64,000 nt of DNA. It comes from Eleusine coracana subsp. coracana. Lineage: Eukaryota; Streptophyta; Magnoliopsida; Poales; Poaceae. How positions within the stretch are numbered: the first letter of the stretch is position 1; every line of letters begins with the position of its first letter. Location of the stretch: NCBI GenBank assembly GCA_032690845.1, contig CM064429.1, forward strand, positions 13,672,569 through 13,736,568, in the 5' to 3' direction. Shown one piece after another: positions 21,750-32,971 of this stretch. The position numbers were made by a program, and so were the translations under genes. The notes under the pieces were generated by a model. It saw only the letters and a program-made list of their open reading frames with translations. It searched no databases and was not told where the DNA came from.

Positions 21750-24700
21750 TCCTCCCCCTCTTGAAGTGGAGTCGTTCTCGACTCGAGCTCATCCTCTTCT
21801 CCCAAGTATGGTTTCAAATCTGAAATGTTAAAAGTAGGACTAACCCCGAACTCGGGAGGCAACTCAAGTTTGTATGCATTATCATTAATCTTCTCCATTA
21901 TTTTGAATGGACCATCAGCTCTAGGCATTAGTTTAGACTTTCTCAATTCTGGAAATCTATCCTTCCTTAAGTGTAACCACACTAAATCTCCTACATCAAG
22001 CTTTACTTCCTTTCTACCCTTACTACCAGCAATTTTATACTTTTCATTCATCTTTTCAATGCTAAGTCTAGTGGTCTCATGCATTTGCAAAATAAATTCA
22101 GCACGCTCCTTAGTATCAACATGAACTCTCTCATTAATAAGTAGAGGAAGTATATCAAGTGGAGTACGGGGATCAAAACCATACACTACCTTGAATGGAC
22201 TTACCTTGGTAGTAGAATGTGTTGCCCGATTATAAGCAAACTCAACATGAGGTAAGCATTCTTTCCATTGCTTCAAATTTTTCTTCAAAATAGCTCGCAA
22301 CATAGTACCCAAAGTGCGGTTCACAACCTTAGTTTGTCCATCAGTTTGTGGATGACAAGTTGTAGAAAATAGCAACTTTGTACCCAACTTATTCCAAAGC
22401 GTGCGTCAAAAATGACTCAAGAATTTTGCATCACGATCTGAAACAATAGTAGAAGGCATACCATGCAAACGTACAATTTTTTTTAAAAAAAGATTAGCAA
22501 TATAACTAGCATCATCAGTTTTATGACATGGTATAAAGTGTGCCATCTTGGAGAAACGATCCACAACAACAAAAATGCTATCGCTCCCCCTCTTAGTCCT
22601 AGGCAGTCCTAAAATAAAGTCCATAGTAATATCCGCCCAAGGAATAGAAGGAACAGGAAGTGACATATATAAAGCATGTGGATTCAATCGAGACTTAGCT
22701 TTTTGACATGTAGTGCAGCGAGCAACAAAATGCTCAACATCTTTCCTCATCCTTGGCCAAAAGAAGTGTGTGGCCAAAATCTCCTCTGTCTTCTTAGCAC
22801 CAAAATGACCCATCAATCCACCTCCATGCGCCTCCTGCAACAACAAAAGACGAACGGAACCAACTGGAATGCATAGGCGGTTAGCTCTAAACAAGAAACC
22901 ACCATTTAACACAAATTTGTGCCAAGCACGACCTTCTTTACAGTGCAGCAATACATCTTTAAAATCAACATCAGCAACATATTGTTCTTTAATTGCCTCA
23001 AGTCCAAAAGTTCTACAATCAAGTTGAGACAACAAAGTATATCGCCTAGATAAAGCATCAGCACTCACATTATCCTTCCCATTCTTATGTTTAATAATAT
23101 AAGGAAAAGACTCAATAAACTCAACCCATTTAGCATGTCTACGGTTCAAATTGCATTGAGAACGAATATACTTAAGTGATTCATGATCAGAATGAATAAC
23201 AAATTCTTTGGGCAACAAATAATGACGCCACGTCTCTAAAGAACGTACAAGTGCATATAGTTCCTTATCATACGTGGAATAATTCAAAACAGGCCTAGTA
23301 ATTTTCTCACTAAAGTATGCAACAGGTTTACCATCTTGCATCAAAACACCACCAATGCCTATACCACTAGCATCACATTCAAGCTTAAAAGTCTTATCAA
23401 AATTGGGTAATTGCAGCAATGGTGCATGTGTAAGTTTGTTCTTCAAAGCATCAAAAGACTCATGATGTACCTTACCAAAATAGAAGTCAACGCCCTTCTT
23501 TGTCAACTCATGCAATGGTGCAACAATGGTGCTGAAATCTTTGACAAAGCGGTGGTAGAAACCTGCAAGACCGAGAAAACTCCTCACCTGTGTGATAGTT
23601 TTTGGTACAGGCCATCTCTTTATGGCTTCAATCTTCGCCTCATCCACCTCAATTCCCTGTGGAGTCACAACATAGCCAAGAAAAGAGACTCGATCCGTGC
23701 AAAAGGTGCACTTCTCAAGATTACCAAATAAACGTGCAACTCGCAAAGCACCAAAAAACAGCACGCAAATGAATCATATGATCATCCATGGATTCGCTAT
23801 AAATCAAGATATCATCAAAGTAAACAACCACAAATTTGCCAATAAAAGGTCTTAAAACCTCATTCATCAAACGCATGAAAGTACTGGGTGCATTAGTCAA
23901 CCCAAAAGGCATTACTAACCACTCATACAACCCGAATTTGGTTTTAAAAGCTGTTTTCCATTCATCTCCAAGTTTCATTCTAATTTGATGGTAGCCACTA
24001 CGCAAATCAATTTTAGTGAAAATTATAGCACCACATAACTCATCAAGCATGTCATCTAGCCTAGGAATAGGATGACGATACCTAATAGTAATGTTATTAA
24101 TGGCTCTACAATCTACACACATACGCCAAGAACCATCTTTCTTAGGAACCAAAAGTACAGGAATAGCACAAGGACTAAGTGATTGACGAACATACCCACG
24201 ATCCAAAAGGTCTTGGACTTGTCGTTGTATCGTCTTAGTCTCCTCAGGGTTGGTCCTATAAGCAGCATGGTTTGGTAAAGTAGCACGAGGAATCAAATCA
24301 ATTTGATGCTCAATACCTCTCAAAGGTGGCAATCCCGGGGGTATCTCAGCTGGGAAAACATCCTCATACTCCTGCAAAAGGTTAGTGACAGCAGGAGGCA
24401 AAGCACTAGAAGCAATATCACCAAGCGAAAACAAGGCTTGTTTGCATATCAAAGCATAGCAAATATCATCAGTACAAATTTCAGCAAGCTCAGATTTTAT
24501 GGCAAGACATGAACGACCTTGTAATTTAATTGCAGCACCCTTAGAACTTGAAGAATCATTAACATTACTTGGTGTAGAAGCAGAATTAACAGGTTGCTGA
24601 ATTTTAGAGCTTTTATTTTTCAAACTAGTAGCTCGTTCTAAATCAGCTTGTACAATTTCAGCAGGGGTCATTGGTAACAAAGTAATTTTAGTTCCTTTAT

Positions 24701-25247
24701 GCATAAAAGTGTACTTATTACTTTTACCATGGTGTACAGCATCATTATCAAATTCCCAAGGTCTACCCAATAAAAGTGAACAAGCTTGCATGGGTACAAC
24801 ATCACAATCAACAGAATCCACATAGGAACCAATGAAAAACGGAACTCTGCAAGTTTGTATTACCTTAGCTTTTCCAGAGTCATTTAACCACTGAATGTAG
24901 TATGGATGTGGATGTGGGCGTGTGGTCAAATCAAGCTTCTTAACCACATCAGAACTCACCAAATTGTTGCAGCTTCCTCCATCAATGATGACACGTGCTC
25001 GACGGTTCTTGATGACGAAGAAAATCTGGAACAAGTTATGTCGTTGCATCATCTCGGGCTGCTGGATTTGTGTGCTAAGCACACGCTGCACAATAATATT
25101 CATGTAGCCCGTGGTATCTCCGCCTCCAAGGACGAGGTCATCGCTGGTGGCAGCGACATCCTCCTCCTCCTCATCCTCCACATCGGAGGAGCTCATGTAA
25201 CCGCCATCATATGTCACCACATATGCCGGCATACTTGGGCAATCTTT
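21434..25247 (-). pseudogene. C1 protease, reverse transcriptase, RNase H, integrase and CR-type tail
   Basis: The protease motif (VIIDGGSCNN) lies near 24985. RT spans about 24280-23770 and keeps the catalytic YFDD at 23811-23822. A frameshift near 23755 follows, then RNase H (CDASGIGIGGVL; D-H-E-S near 23190). The integrase HHCC domain and D,D are readable. The next stop, TGA at 22406-22408, replaces a Trp that C2 keeps. The catalytic Glu of the GQTEVVN motif is Lys at 22328-22330. After a GPF-K motif the chain continues across the LTR boundary (21749) with an MTRARARRLN tail, as in CRM elements whose CR motif is LTR-encoded. Confidence 0.85.
21750..21766 (-). other. Polypurine tract of C1
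   Basis: Minus strand CTTCAAGAGGGGGAGGA directly before the LTR start TGATGAGG. C2 has the same tract at 54054-54070. Confidence 0.8.
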
Positions 25248-26075
25248 CTACACATGGCCAAGACCATGGCAGCGGTGGCACTGAATCCCTGTAGTGCGTC
25301 CCGTCAAAGCAATAGAGGAGGCACTACTAGCCGGTACCTGCACAGAATTTTTACCTGAGCACGTAGAAGGGGCAGGGGCTGATCTTGGTGCTGCAGAAAC
25401 AACATTAGCTGGTGGGGGCGGCCGGAAAGATGGTTTGGGCAGCCCTGAAGTCCCCGTCGGCCGTGGTGGGTAGAAATTCCTGGACTTGCTGTGCTCCTCA
25501 AAAGCCTGGAAAAGTCCCTGTGATTCTTTCTCTGCAAGCATAGCATACTGGAAACACTGGTTGAGGGTATAAAATTCTTTATAATCAAGGATGTCCTGAA
25601 TTTCTTTTCTCAAACCAGAATAAAAGCGGCAAATCTGATCCTCTACTTTTTCAACCACAGCACAACGAATCAAACCATTCTGAAGCTCACTAAAATACTC
25701 CTGAACAATTTTATCTCCTTGATCTAAACGCTGCAGTTTATTACGAATTTCTCTATAAAAAGAAGGAGGAACAAAATGATCACGTATTTCTACCTTAAGT
25801 TCTTCCCAAGTAGTAGGCAAATCGGTTTCAGCAGCTAGACCACTCCACCAAACAATAGCAAAGTCCTTAAACTCACTAGTGGCTTGTCTAACTCTATGTT
25901 GTTCAGGAACAAGGTGGGCATTAAATTTTTGTTCTACCGTCATTTCCCAATCAAGGTAAGCATCACCATCGTACTGACCCAAAAACGAAGGAATTGAAAA
26001 CTTAATTTTAGCATACGGGTCATCTGGAGCATGGATACCTTGTGTGCGACGGTTGTGGTTGTGGAAACCACCCAT
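25248..26075 (-). pseudogene. C1 gag, N-terminus deleted
   Basis: Contains the Retrotrans_gag domain (DPYAKIKFSIPSF start, W..F...F, then Y..L(Q).L.Q) and the first part of a CCHC knuckle (CHRCHGLGHV). The frame then meets TAG (25248-25250), where C2 has Gln, so the knuckle's last Cys falls after the stop. The upstream 140 residues present in C2, including its poly-Asn tract, are missing. The sequence jumps from 'ccttgaggg' to 'ctagatggag' near 26083, with GGG as microhomology. Confidence 0.8.
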
Positions 26076-26890
26076 ACCTTGAGGGCTAGATGGAGCACTA
26101 GTAGGAATCCCAAATTTTTTTTTATTTTATTTTTTTGATATTTTTTCCAACTCACTAGCAATGGGGGAGAAACCACAAAAAATTTCAGCTCAAACCGAGC
26201 TAGGACGTGGCCTACAGAAAATCTTGAAGTTTCAGAAAACGTCGGGTTTTAACTTGAATGAATTTTTTCTTTATCTTCCCGATTTTTTTTCAATTTTTTG
26301 ATGAGGGCACACAGGATGTAGCCGAGTGTGGGTATGCTCAACTTTTTTTCTAGAATCTCCTATAAACATTTGAGCCAAAACGGACAACCGAGCGAAAAGT
26401 TATGGCCGTTTTACTGAAGGGGTGTCGGAATCGGTTATGAAGAAACCGGGGGTTTGAGTGAAACCCGAGTCGTCTTGGGGTCTGGTAGGGATTTTTGTTT
26501 GGCGAGGTGGATGCAGCGGAAAGTGGAATATGTGAAAATTGGTCCGAGGTGGTGAGGGTAGGTTTAGGGTGGGATTAGGGTGGGCGTGTTGATCAATCAA
26601 CCCTAGCACACAAAGCCGACAAAACCGAGGATGGTGAAGGGGATGGCGGCTAGGGTTGCAAGGAAAACACTACTGATGACAAAAACACAAACTAAACCAG
26701 CGACTAAACAAGAACTAGGGCACAAAGTCAACACTACGGACTCTGAAATTGAAATATGCAAAGGCTAAACACGTGGTTATGGGCGGGGGAATTTTTTTTT
26801 AGTATTTTCTATGGACGATAGGAAGAACACGAAAACAAAACTAAAGGGTAGTGCGAACTGGACGGTGAACCTGAAGCTCTGATTACCACT
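26076..26890 (-). other. C1 5' leader with primer-binding site
   Basis: Untranslated leader with several T/A runs. The PBS lies at about 26870-26888, two bases from the LTR. On the minus strand it reads TGGTAATCAGAGC, close to the initiator-Met-tRNA site TGGTATCAGAGC used by chromoviruses but with one inserted A. C2 has the same site at 59295-59307. Confidence 0.65.
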
Positions 26891-27774
26891 TGATGTGAAT
26901 AAAGGGTTTCCGATCTTCCGAAAGGTTCTTGGTAAGTTGATTTGGTCGGAGGCGACACACAAATCGATCCGGCTTCAGAACAGCACGTTCTAAACCCCGC
27001 AATCGCAGCACGACGTCTCCTCTGGTTATCAACCGTCCAAAACACGATTGACCTCACCGAGAAAGCTAATCCCTGCCTGCGAATGAAGAACACAAGCAAG
27101 AACAACGAAGAATGCAACACAATTGCAGATGTATGATTAAACTCTCGAAGTTGGGGTCTCACAAACCGATGAACGACAAAACTGTTTATGAACAGAATTG
27201 ATCTAAGCAAAACCCGAACCCTAATGGTGCGGCAGCGGCTGTATATAAAGACCCTAGGGTCGTGCAAGACCCTCTGGACGCGCCCCTTATTGGGCTCAAC
27301 TAGATACAAAGCCCAAATGCCAAAAATAGGCGACGCAGCACCGACACAGATTCTGGACTCTCTCTTGTTTTGACGATTCCCGTTGACTCCGGATAAATTT
27401 TGATATGAGGCTGGCCGCATTGGAAAGGTCTTCTCCTTATACGTCCTGGACGACTGTTTTAGTGCAGACTGGTCCTGGGCCCCAAAACAGCCTCGAAGTC
27501 GGTTTTGATTGGGCCTCCACTTTGGCTTCCAAGCCCTTGCTGGTCCTCCACGTTCCCAACTCCTTCTCCCATCATCTCCTGGTCGTCTCCACGGTTTCTA
27601 ATCATAAAATAATCATTAGGTAGCAAACCATTCTCAAAAGTAACATATAGCGAAGAACGTAGGAACGAGCTCACCTCTAAATTTAGTCGTCGTGCACGAG
27701 CTCTAGTCATTGGACCTTGCAAGTCCAGAATTGGAGGAGTGTTGTGTGTATCCATAGGAGTGATGTCCTCATCA
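26891..27774 (-). repeat. 5' LTR of C1
   Basis: 884 bp, about 40 bp shorter than the 3' LTR because of a small deletion near 27437. Right-hand target duplication CACAT at 27775-27779. Confidence 0.9.
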
Positions 27775-27779
27775 CACAT

Positions 27780-27975
27780 GAAGCCAAGGCTGGAGGACCC
27801 TCTCAACCCGTTGTTTTCCTTCCCTTTTGTTCACTAGAATTGGATTAGGATAGAATTTCACTTCTCGATCCCCGTGGATTCAATACCTTGGAATACTCTT
27901 GCGTGAAGGCTACATCGGCATCCGTATGCTTGCGGATTTCTCTGTTAGGCATAAGGATCGCCATCAGCTATACCA
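27780..27975 (+). repeat. E LTR, first unit, segment 3
   Basis: The last part of the E LTR, after C1. It ends in a segment like the D LTR end (CTTGCGGATTT). The usual CA end and PBS are not visible; the sequence passes into protease coding near 27976. I infer a small deletion spanning the LTR end, PBS and gag. The second unit has the same junction, so the deletion predates the duplication. Confidence 0.5.
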
Positions 27976-28348
27976 ATCAAGATAGGAAAAGTTGAGTTTC
28001 ACCTAGACTTCCATGTCTTTCCTATCATCGATTTTGATCTCCTCCTTGGCTACCCACTAGAAAAGCTCCACCACTAGGTGCATCTCAAGGGAGCCACACT
28101 AAAAAGGCTAGGGAGACTGCTTTCACCACCAGGAACCTTTTCTCAAAATATCCTTTGGTGAGGTCTCATCTAAAGCACCCTCCACTTGAGAAAGTGATGA
28201 TTGTTTCCCAACTTACATCACCGAAGCCTGTTCCTTGTAAGGACGCGAAGCTTTTCACCCAGCATGGAGACGATTCAGGAGAAACTCCAAATCCTATTGA
28301 AACCAAACCATCACCTTCCTTGCCTAAGCCTTTTTTCCTCTTGCCCTC
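27976..28348 (+). pseudogene. E protease/gag remnant, part 1
   Basis: Degraded coding sequence beginning with a strand that reads VEFHLDFHVF, then DFDLLLGYPL, like the C-terminal half of an Athila-type aspartic protease. Beyond it is a low-complexity Lys/Pro/Ser linker broken by small indels and stops (first TAG near 28074). It is interrupted by D1 at CCCTC (28344-28348) and resumes at 35871. The empty-site copy is 42571-42955. Confidence 0.55.
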
Positions 28349-29898
28349 TGTTGACGGCTGTTAAGTACCATTTTTAACCGTCAACTATACTCAAATAAAG
28401 GAGAATTTGGCATTTCATACACGCATGCTTTATCACAATAATATAGTTCCACTTGTACTTGGAGAACTTTGTGCATGCAGGAGGAAATGTGAAGGAAACA
28501 CCTCAAAAGGCAAGAAAACACACTTTCGACCAATCAGAGAGCGCCACATGGACGTCACACGGATTGAAGGGTCCATTTTCAGCACTTAACCGACGTAACT
28601 CCCTGCAATACCGCGCAAACCAACGTCAGGGCCCACAGGACAGCCACCTGGAGAAAGCACAGGCCAGGAGGGGCCACCCCCAGGTCGGCCGACCTGGTCA
28701 GGTCGGCCGACCCAGCCGGGCGCCCTCTCCGCCTGGGCTTCCACGTGTTGGCTCCTCCGTGACTCCTGATGACGGTTTGAGATGCCTTCCGTGGCGGTTA
28801 CGCTCCCTTGCCGACCTATTGAGGCTATAAATAGGAGGGTGTGCCTTCACATTCAACACACACCACAAGAAGCATTTCTCTCTTGCTAGTAGTAGTTCTT
28901 GGAGTTTTAGTGGAGTTAGGCTGAGTCTAGAGCTCTCTAGTCCCAAGTCTTCACTTGGAATTGGTATGGCTCTTGTATCTTTTCCCTTTTGTAAGACTTT
29001 ACTCTTATCAATATATATATCTTTTCTATATAGTTGTGCTTGGGTCATGAGTTTCTTGTTTGATTTTGTGATCCATATATGTGATAGTATAGTCTACTTG
29101 TGTGATAGTAGTTTATATTTATTATACTACTATTGTCATGCTAGTTATATACCGTCACTATAGTCTAGTTTATATGTTATAGTCTCTATGCTTAGTTTTA
29201 GCTGATTAAGTATAGCATGGGTTTGGTGATCGTATTCGTACGGTAGCTCTGCCTCGTTAATAGTAATCGCGGAGGGGCAGAGTGCTCTTTGGTCGTGCAA
29301 GTATGGTACTTGGATGACTGATTTGCATCAATTATTCGTTAGTCTACTGGTTCGTTGAGGTAGGCGGCAGGTGGTGACAGCCCTGTCCGTCCTTTGAAAT
29401 CCTCCCCGCTAGGCTAGTGCGTAGGCTCTTGGCGGAAGTCGCCTGTGGATGCAGGGGTAAGTCCGTGCCTGAAGTGCTATACTATTGACTGCTGAACCTG
29501 AGTGTGGGTCTGTATGTATTCTACTTAGGCTATGCAACTGTATAGGAATGTATAGTAGGAGTAGCTTAGCCTAGTCTTTCCTCCACTAGACTTTATTTAT
29601 TTAGTAGGAATCTTCTGTGTGTGTCACACTACCCGGTTATTATCATATACCCGCCTGTCTTGGTTAAGATATCCTTGCTAATTGTTAACATGATCTTATA
29701 TGTTAGTAACGCTTCTTGATCATAACCTTCCTCTGGGATAAACAAATACGATACCCTGAATACTTCCGGGTGAAATGCTACAGCGGTATTCTCCGTGCGC
29801 TTGCGGATTTTACCTACTTGACTCTGGGACATATTAGTGAACCGTTTCTGGCCCCATGCCGGGAATGATTTATTAATATGGCTTAGCAAAAGTCAACA
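28349..29898 (+). repeat. 5' LTR of D1
   Basis: 1550 bp, TGTTGACGGC...AAAGTCAACA. Two copies of the 12-mer GGTCGGCCGACC lie at 28683-28694 and 28701-28712. A TATA box, TATAAATA, lies at 28826-28833, 114 bp downstream. A long AT-rich leader follows. Confidence 0.95.
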
Positions 29899-29906
29899 AG
29901 CATTTC

Positions 29907-29924
29907 TGGCGCCGTTGCCGGGGA
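29907..29924 (+). other. Primer-binding site of D1
   Basis: TGGCGCCGTTGCCGGGGA, eight bases after the LTR. This is the tRNA-Asp-type PBS typical of Athila elements. Confidence 0.85.
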
Positions 29925-30044
29925 AGGCGTATGATCTAAGAAAAATTACTAATGTATATAGTAGTGTTGCAATTATTAAGGCTATCTCCTAGGCAGGCTA
30001 ACCTTGCTTTGTTTTCTGCATTTTGTATGAAAACAGGGTAGTGT

Positions 30045-30686
30045 ATGACTGGTTTCGACTTGCCGACAAACTTCACTGAAGATCCTGAGTCACTCCTGAG
30101 AAGGACACGAGCTAGGCTCACCCCTCCTCGTAAGGAGACTCGGCCAAGCGAACCTGTCATTCCCGCACCATCAAGCTCTGAGCAAATGGCCGACAAGACC
30201 CTCCGCGAGTTCTCCGCTCCCTCCGCTGCCAACATCCCTACGGGACCAGCTGGCAATGTGGGAGATGCGAACTTCGAGATCAAGACCGGTCTCATCACCA
30301 TGGTGCAGGCTGGCCCATTCTGTGGGAAAGCCAATGAGGACGCTAGTGCTCATCTCCAGCAATTCCTGGAGATTTGCAACACGTTCAAAAAGAAGGACAG
30401 CCTCATCACATTCATGAAGAACTTCCTTGAGAAGGAGAAGGTTGCACAGCAACAACTGATGAAGGCAAGGAGGCAAAGGTCACACATTAAGCAACAGCCT
30501 CCGAAGTCCACAGGGCAGCAACCTCCGAGGTCTGCAAAGAAACAGGCTGTGAAGCCTGCAAAACCGCAGCCTCCGAAGCCCGAGAAGCCACCGACCGCAA
30601 CAAAGACCAAGAAGGTGTGGCGAACGAAACAAGAAGCATCATCCGTGTCTTCATCTCCGGGACCGGACAACGCTTCATCGAGCTGA
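30045..30686 (+). pseudogene. D1 truncated gag
   Basis: A 213-residue open frame starting at the first ATG after the PBS. Residues 1-115 match the Athila gag start, ending in the ...L..FLEIC.TF motif. The rest of the capsid fold is missing, and the chain jumps to a Lys/Gln-rich tail with repeated QPPK/QPPR units. I infer an internal deletion that removed most of gag and all of pol while leaving the frame open. It may encode an RNA-binding remnant or simply mark the packaging region. Confidence 0.7.
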
Positions 30687-31030
30687 ACGCCGGAGAAAAG
30701 TCCCGCTCGTCGGACTTTAAAAGGTGAGTCCTCGCCGGGAGGTTAAACCAGTAGTTATCCATATTTGCTCTTTTAATTGCATATTTGCTTTCCACCACAT
30801 TTCGATTTTTCCCAACCACTGCATTTCTGCATTTTTGAATTTTTCCAGCCACCTTGGAATTTTTCAAAACTCATTTGCATTTTTAAAAATTTAGAAAATA
30901 GGTTTTTGGGCTTCCCATTTTGAAAAGATTTTTTGTCGAGCTTTTTGAGCAAAAAGGCAGCAGGGGACAAATCCCCTAGCCGTTGGGGAACACATAGGAA
31001 AAAGGGGGCTGCCAGGAGGCCCACCTGCCA

Positions 31031-31160
31031 GGTCGGCCGACCTGTTGGGGTCGGCCGACCCCCTGGCCCCACCTTTTCCTGTGCTCCTTTCTCCCAACAG
31101 CTATATGGCCGTTGCTCTGTCGCTTTCTAACGGCCATCTTGCTTCCTTGGCCATAAAAAC
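31031..31160 (+). promoter_or_regulatory. Candidate internal promoter of D1
   Basis: Two copies of GGTCGGCCGACC (31031-31042, 31049-31060) are followed 91 bp later by CATAAAAAC (31152-31160), a weak TATA-like box. The 3' ORF starts at 31444. A leader intron is possible (GTAAGA at 31328, AG at 31440-31441, just before the ATG). The arrangement repeats that of the LTR promoter. Functional use is inference. Confidence 0.4.
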
Positions 31161-31443
31161 CGCCCAGGAGGAGGCGCTTCACCATTCCAAGCTCATCTTT
31201 CACTCCCCTCCTTTGCTCACTTGTTGCTCTCCCAAAATTTCGTATTCTTCAACTTTACTACAGCCCCAAAAACCCAAAAAAAATATATATATATTTCCCC
31301 TTTGTTTTAGTGCATTAGCAAGTTATTGTAAGAAGAAAACCAATTTCGGAGAAGCTCGGGTTTGTCGCTTTCACTAACGCTCACCCGAACACTTGTTCGA
31401 TCTTGTTTTTGTTCTTGTCTTGTGTTTGTTCTTGTGTGCAGCC

Positions 31444-32971
31444 ATGTTCAAACGAATGAAGCAAGTCGCCGGAATCAAGCGGAGAAAAAGCACTCGTGCA
31501 AGCACGAGTCAAGCATCCTCCGTCGAGCTCACACCAAGTCCGGGGCATGGTGACCCCGAAGCTGAAATTCCGGAGGAAAGGCCGGCCTTGCTCATCACCG
31601 AGGAGCATCTCGACATCAAGGACGACCGCGAGGGCCAAGCCATCGCGCTCATGAGAGAGCGGCCATTCGCCCACACCCGACGCTTCGATCCGGACTTCCT
31701 CGAGAAAATAGGTATGAGAGAAGAATTTGCCTCTATTTTTCGCACTATGGGTTGGCTAAATTTCGTAGAAGTAGATGAGCCGGGTTCTCGTTTGCTTACT
31801 ATGCAGTTTTTATGCACCCTTAGAAAGTATGATGAAGGCATTTCTTTTCGCTTGTTTGGGCAAGAGCGCTTGGTCACATGGGGTGATCTTCATGCTATGC
31901 TAGGTCTAAATCCTAAATGTAGGCTAGACTTAGATAAAGCGCTAAAGGGGTTCCATAAAGAAAGTTTTTGGAAAAAGATTTCCGGAAACGAGTGGGGTCC
32001 CAAGCCTAGAACAAGTGCCATCCATAATCCTACACTTAGATTTAGCATGTGTGGTTGGCTATGACCTTGTTTCCTCGAGGTGACATTAGGGTTGTCCGAC
32101 AAGATGAATTGAAAATACTTTATGCCGTGGTTAAGAAAATTAGGGTGTCACCCGCGGAATGCATGATTGATCAATGGTTAGACAATATAAAGTTGATAGG
32201 ACCAATTGAGTGCACCTCTTTAGTTACTCGCATTGCGTAGAAGTGTGGTCTGCTTGAGAATGTTCATGTTGAATATTTGACGGTAGATAGAGAATTTCTA
32301 GGCGAGGACTATTTTGTGCAAGGACATACTTTGAAACATGGTCCAAATAATACCTTGATCTATCACTTTCCCGGGTATACAAATGAATTCCCGTTACCTA
32401 ACCCGGGTCTTCGTTTGTATCACTGTCGGGCACTAACCCTCCCACTTGAGCCAGTGGGAGAAGTTCGCAGGCATAGTGTTTCAGGGCGACCGACACGTTC
32501 CCGTAGGCATATGGAGCCTACACCGGAGTTTCACACTCCGACCGGAGATCCGGTATGGGAGCAGCCCCCGCCACAGGACGAGGCGGGTGCATCAACATGG
32601 CAGGCCGGAGCATGGGAATCTCAGTACAATTACCCCATGCAGACGTCATCAAGTTCAAGCGGACCGCCATCCTTTGCCACTCGGTCATTCTCATCCCGTG
32701 GGTTCCGTGAACTCAACTATGGGATGGCCGAGTTGACAAGGAGGGTGAACGACATTGATTTGCGCACCGAGAGCATGCAACAAACTCTCACGCAACATGT
32801 CACCGACACCCAGCAATGGCAGAATTTCAGCGACAACCAATTCCGCCAGCTGAACGCGATGATGGCTCAGAATCAGAGCAATTGGGATGCCTTCTTCCGC
32901 TCCCAAGGCTACGACCCGAACCAGCAGATGAGCAAGAACAAGCTTGGGGGAGGACCCCCCTTCTCACGGTA
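31444..32971 (+). pseudogene. D1 3' ORF, Athila ORF-1-like
   Basis: About 509 codons with one frameshift near 32050 and one TAG at 32238-32240. A basic, Ser-rich start leads to a helical region (F.RTMGW..F..., then a W.DL..MLGL motif), a second region around R(Q)DEL..LY, and a C-terminal Gln/Asn-rich tail with heptad-like spacing. This matches the general pattern of the Pfam 'ATHILA ORF-1' family, whose function is unknown. The position before the 3' LTR corresponds to the env-like slot of Athila elements. I see no signal peptide or strong membrane segment. Confidence 0.6.

Larger units (their letters stand above)
20826..27774 (-). mobile_element. C1: CRM-type chromovirus, defective
   Basis: A 6949-bp minus-strand Ty3/gypsy element with LTRs 20826-21749 and 26891-27774, flanked by CACAT (20821-20825 and 27775-27779). 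The second E unit has the empty site at 42382-42386. The LTRs start TGATGAGGACATC and end CATCA, and the polyprotein runs into the 3' LTR. That combination, with a C-terminal basic motif after the integrase, fits the CRM (centromeric retrotransposon) clade. Defects: an internal gag deletion of about 0.8 kb relative to C2, two nonsense codons, one frameshift, and Glu to Lys in integrase. Confidence 0.9.

Noticed and set aside
28683..28712. Paired palindromes read as a CRISPR-like or transposon-end structure
   Set aside because: Only two copies with a 6-bp spacer, in a plant LTR. No array, no terminal duplications of their own.
28698..29889. Several 60-130 codon ORFs in D-family LTRs, repeated at 34616-35861 and 46666-47131
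   Set aside because: They are conserved only because the LTR copies are nearly identical. They have no domain, overlap each other on both strands, and are explained by the LTR.
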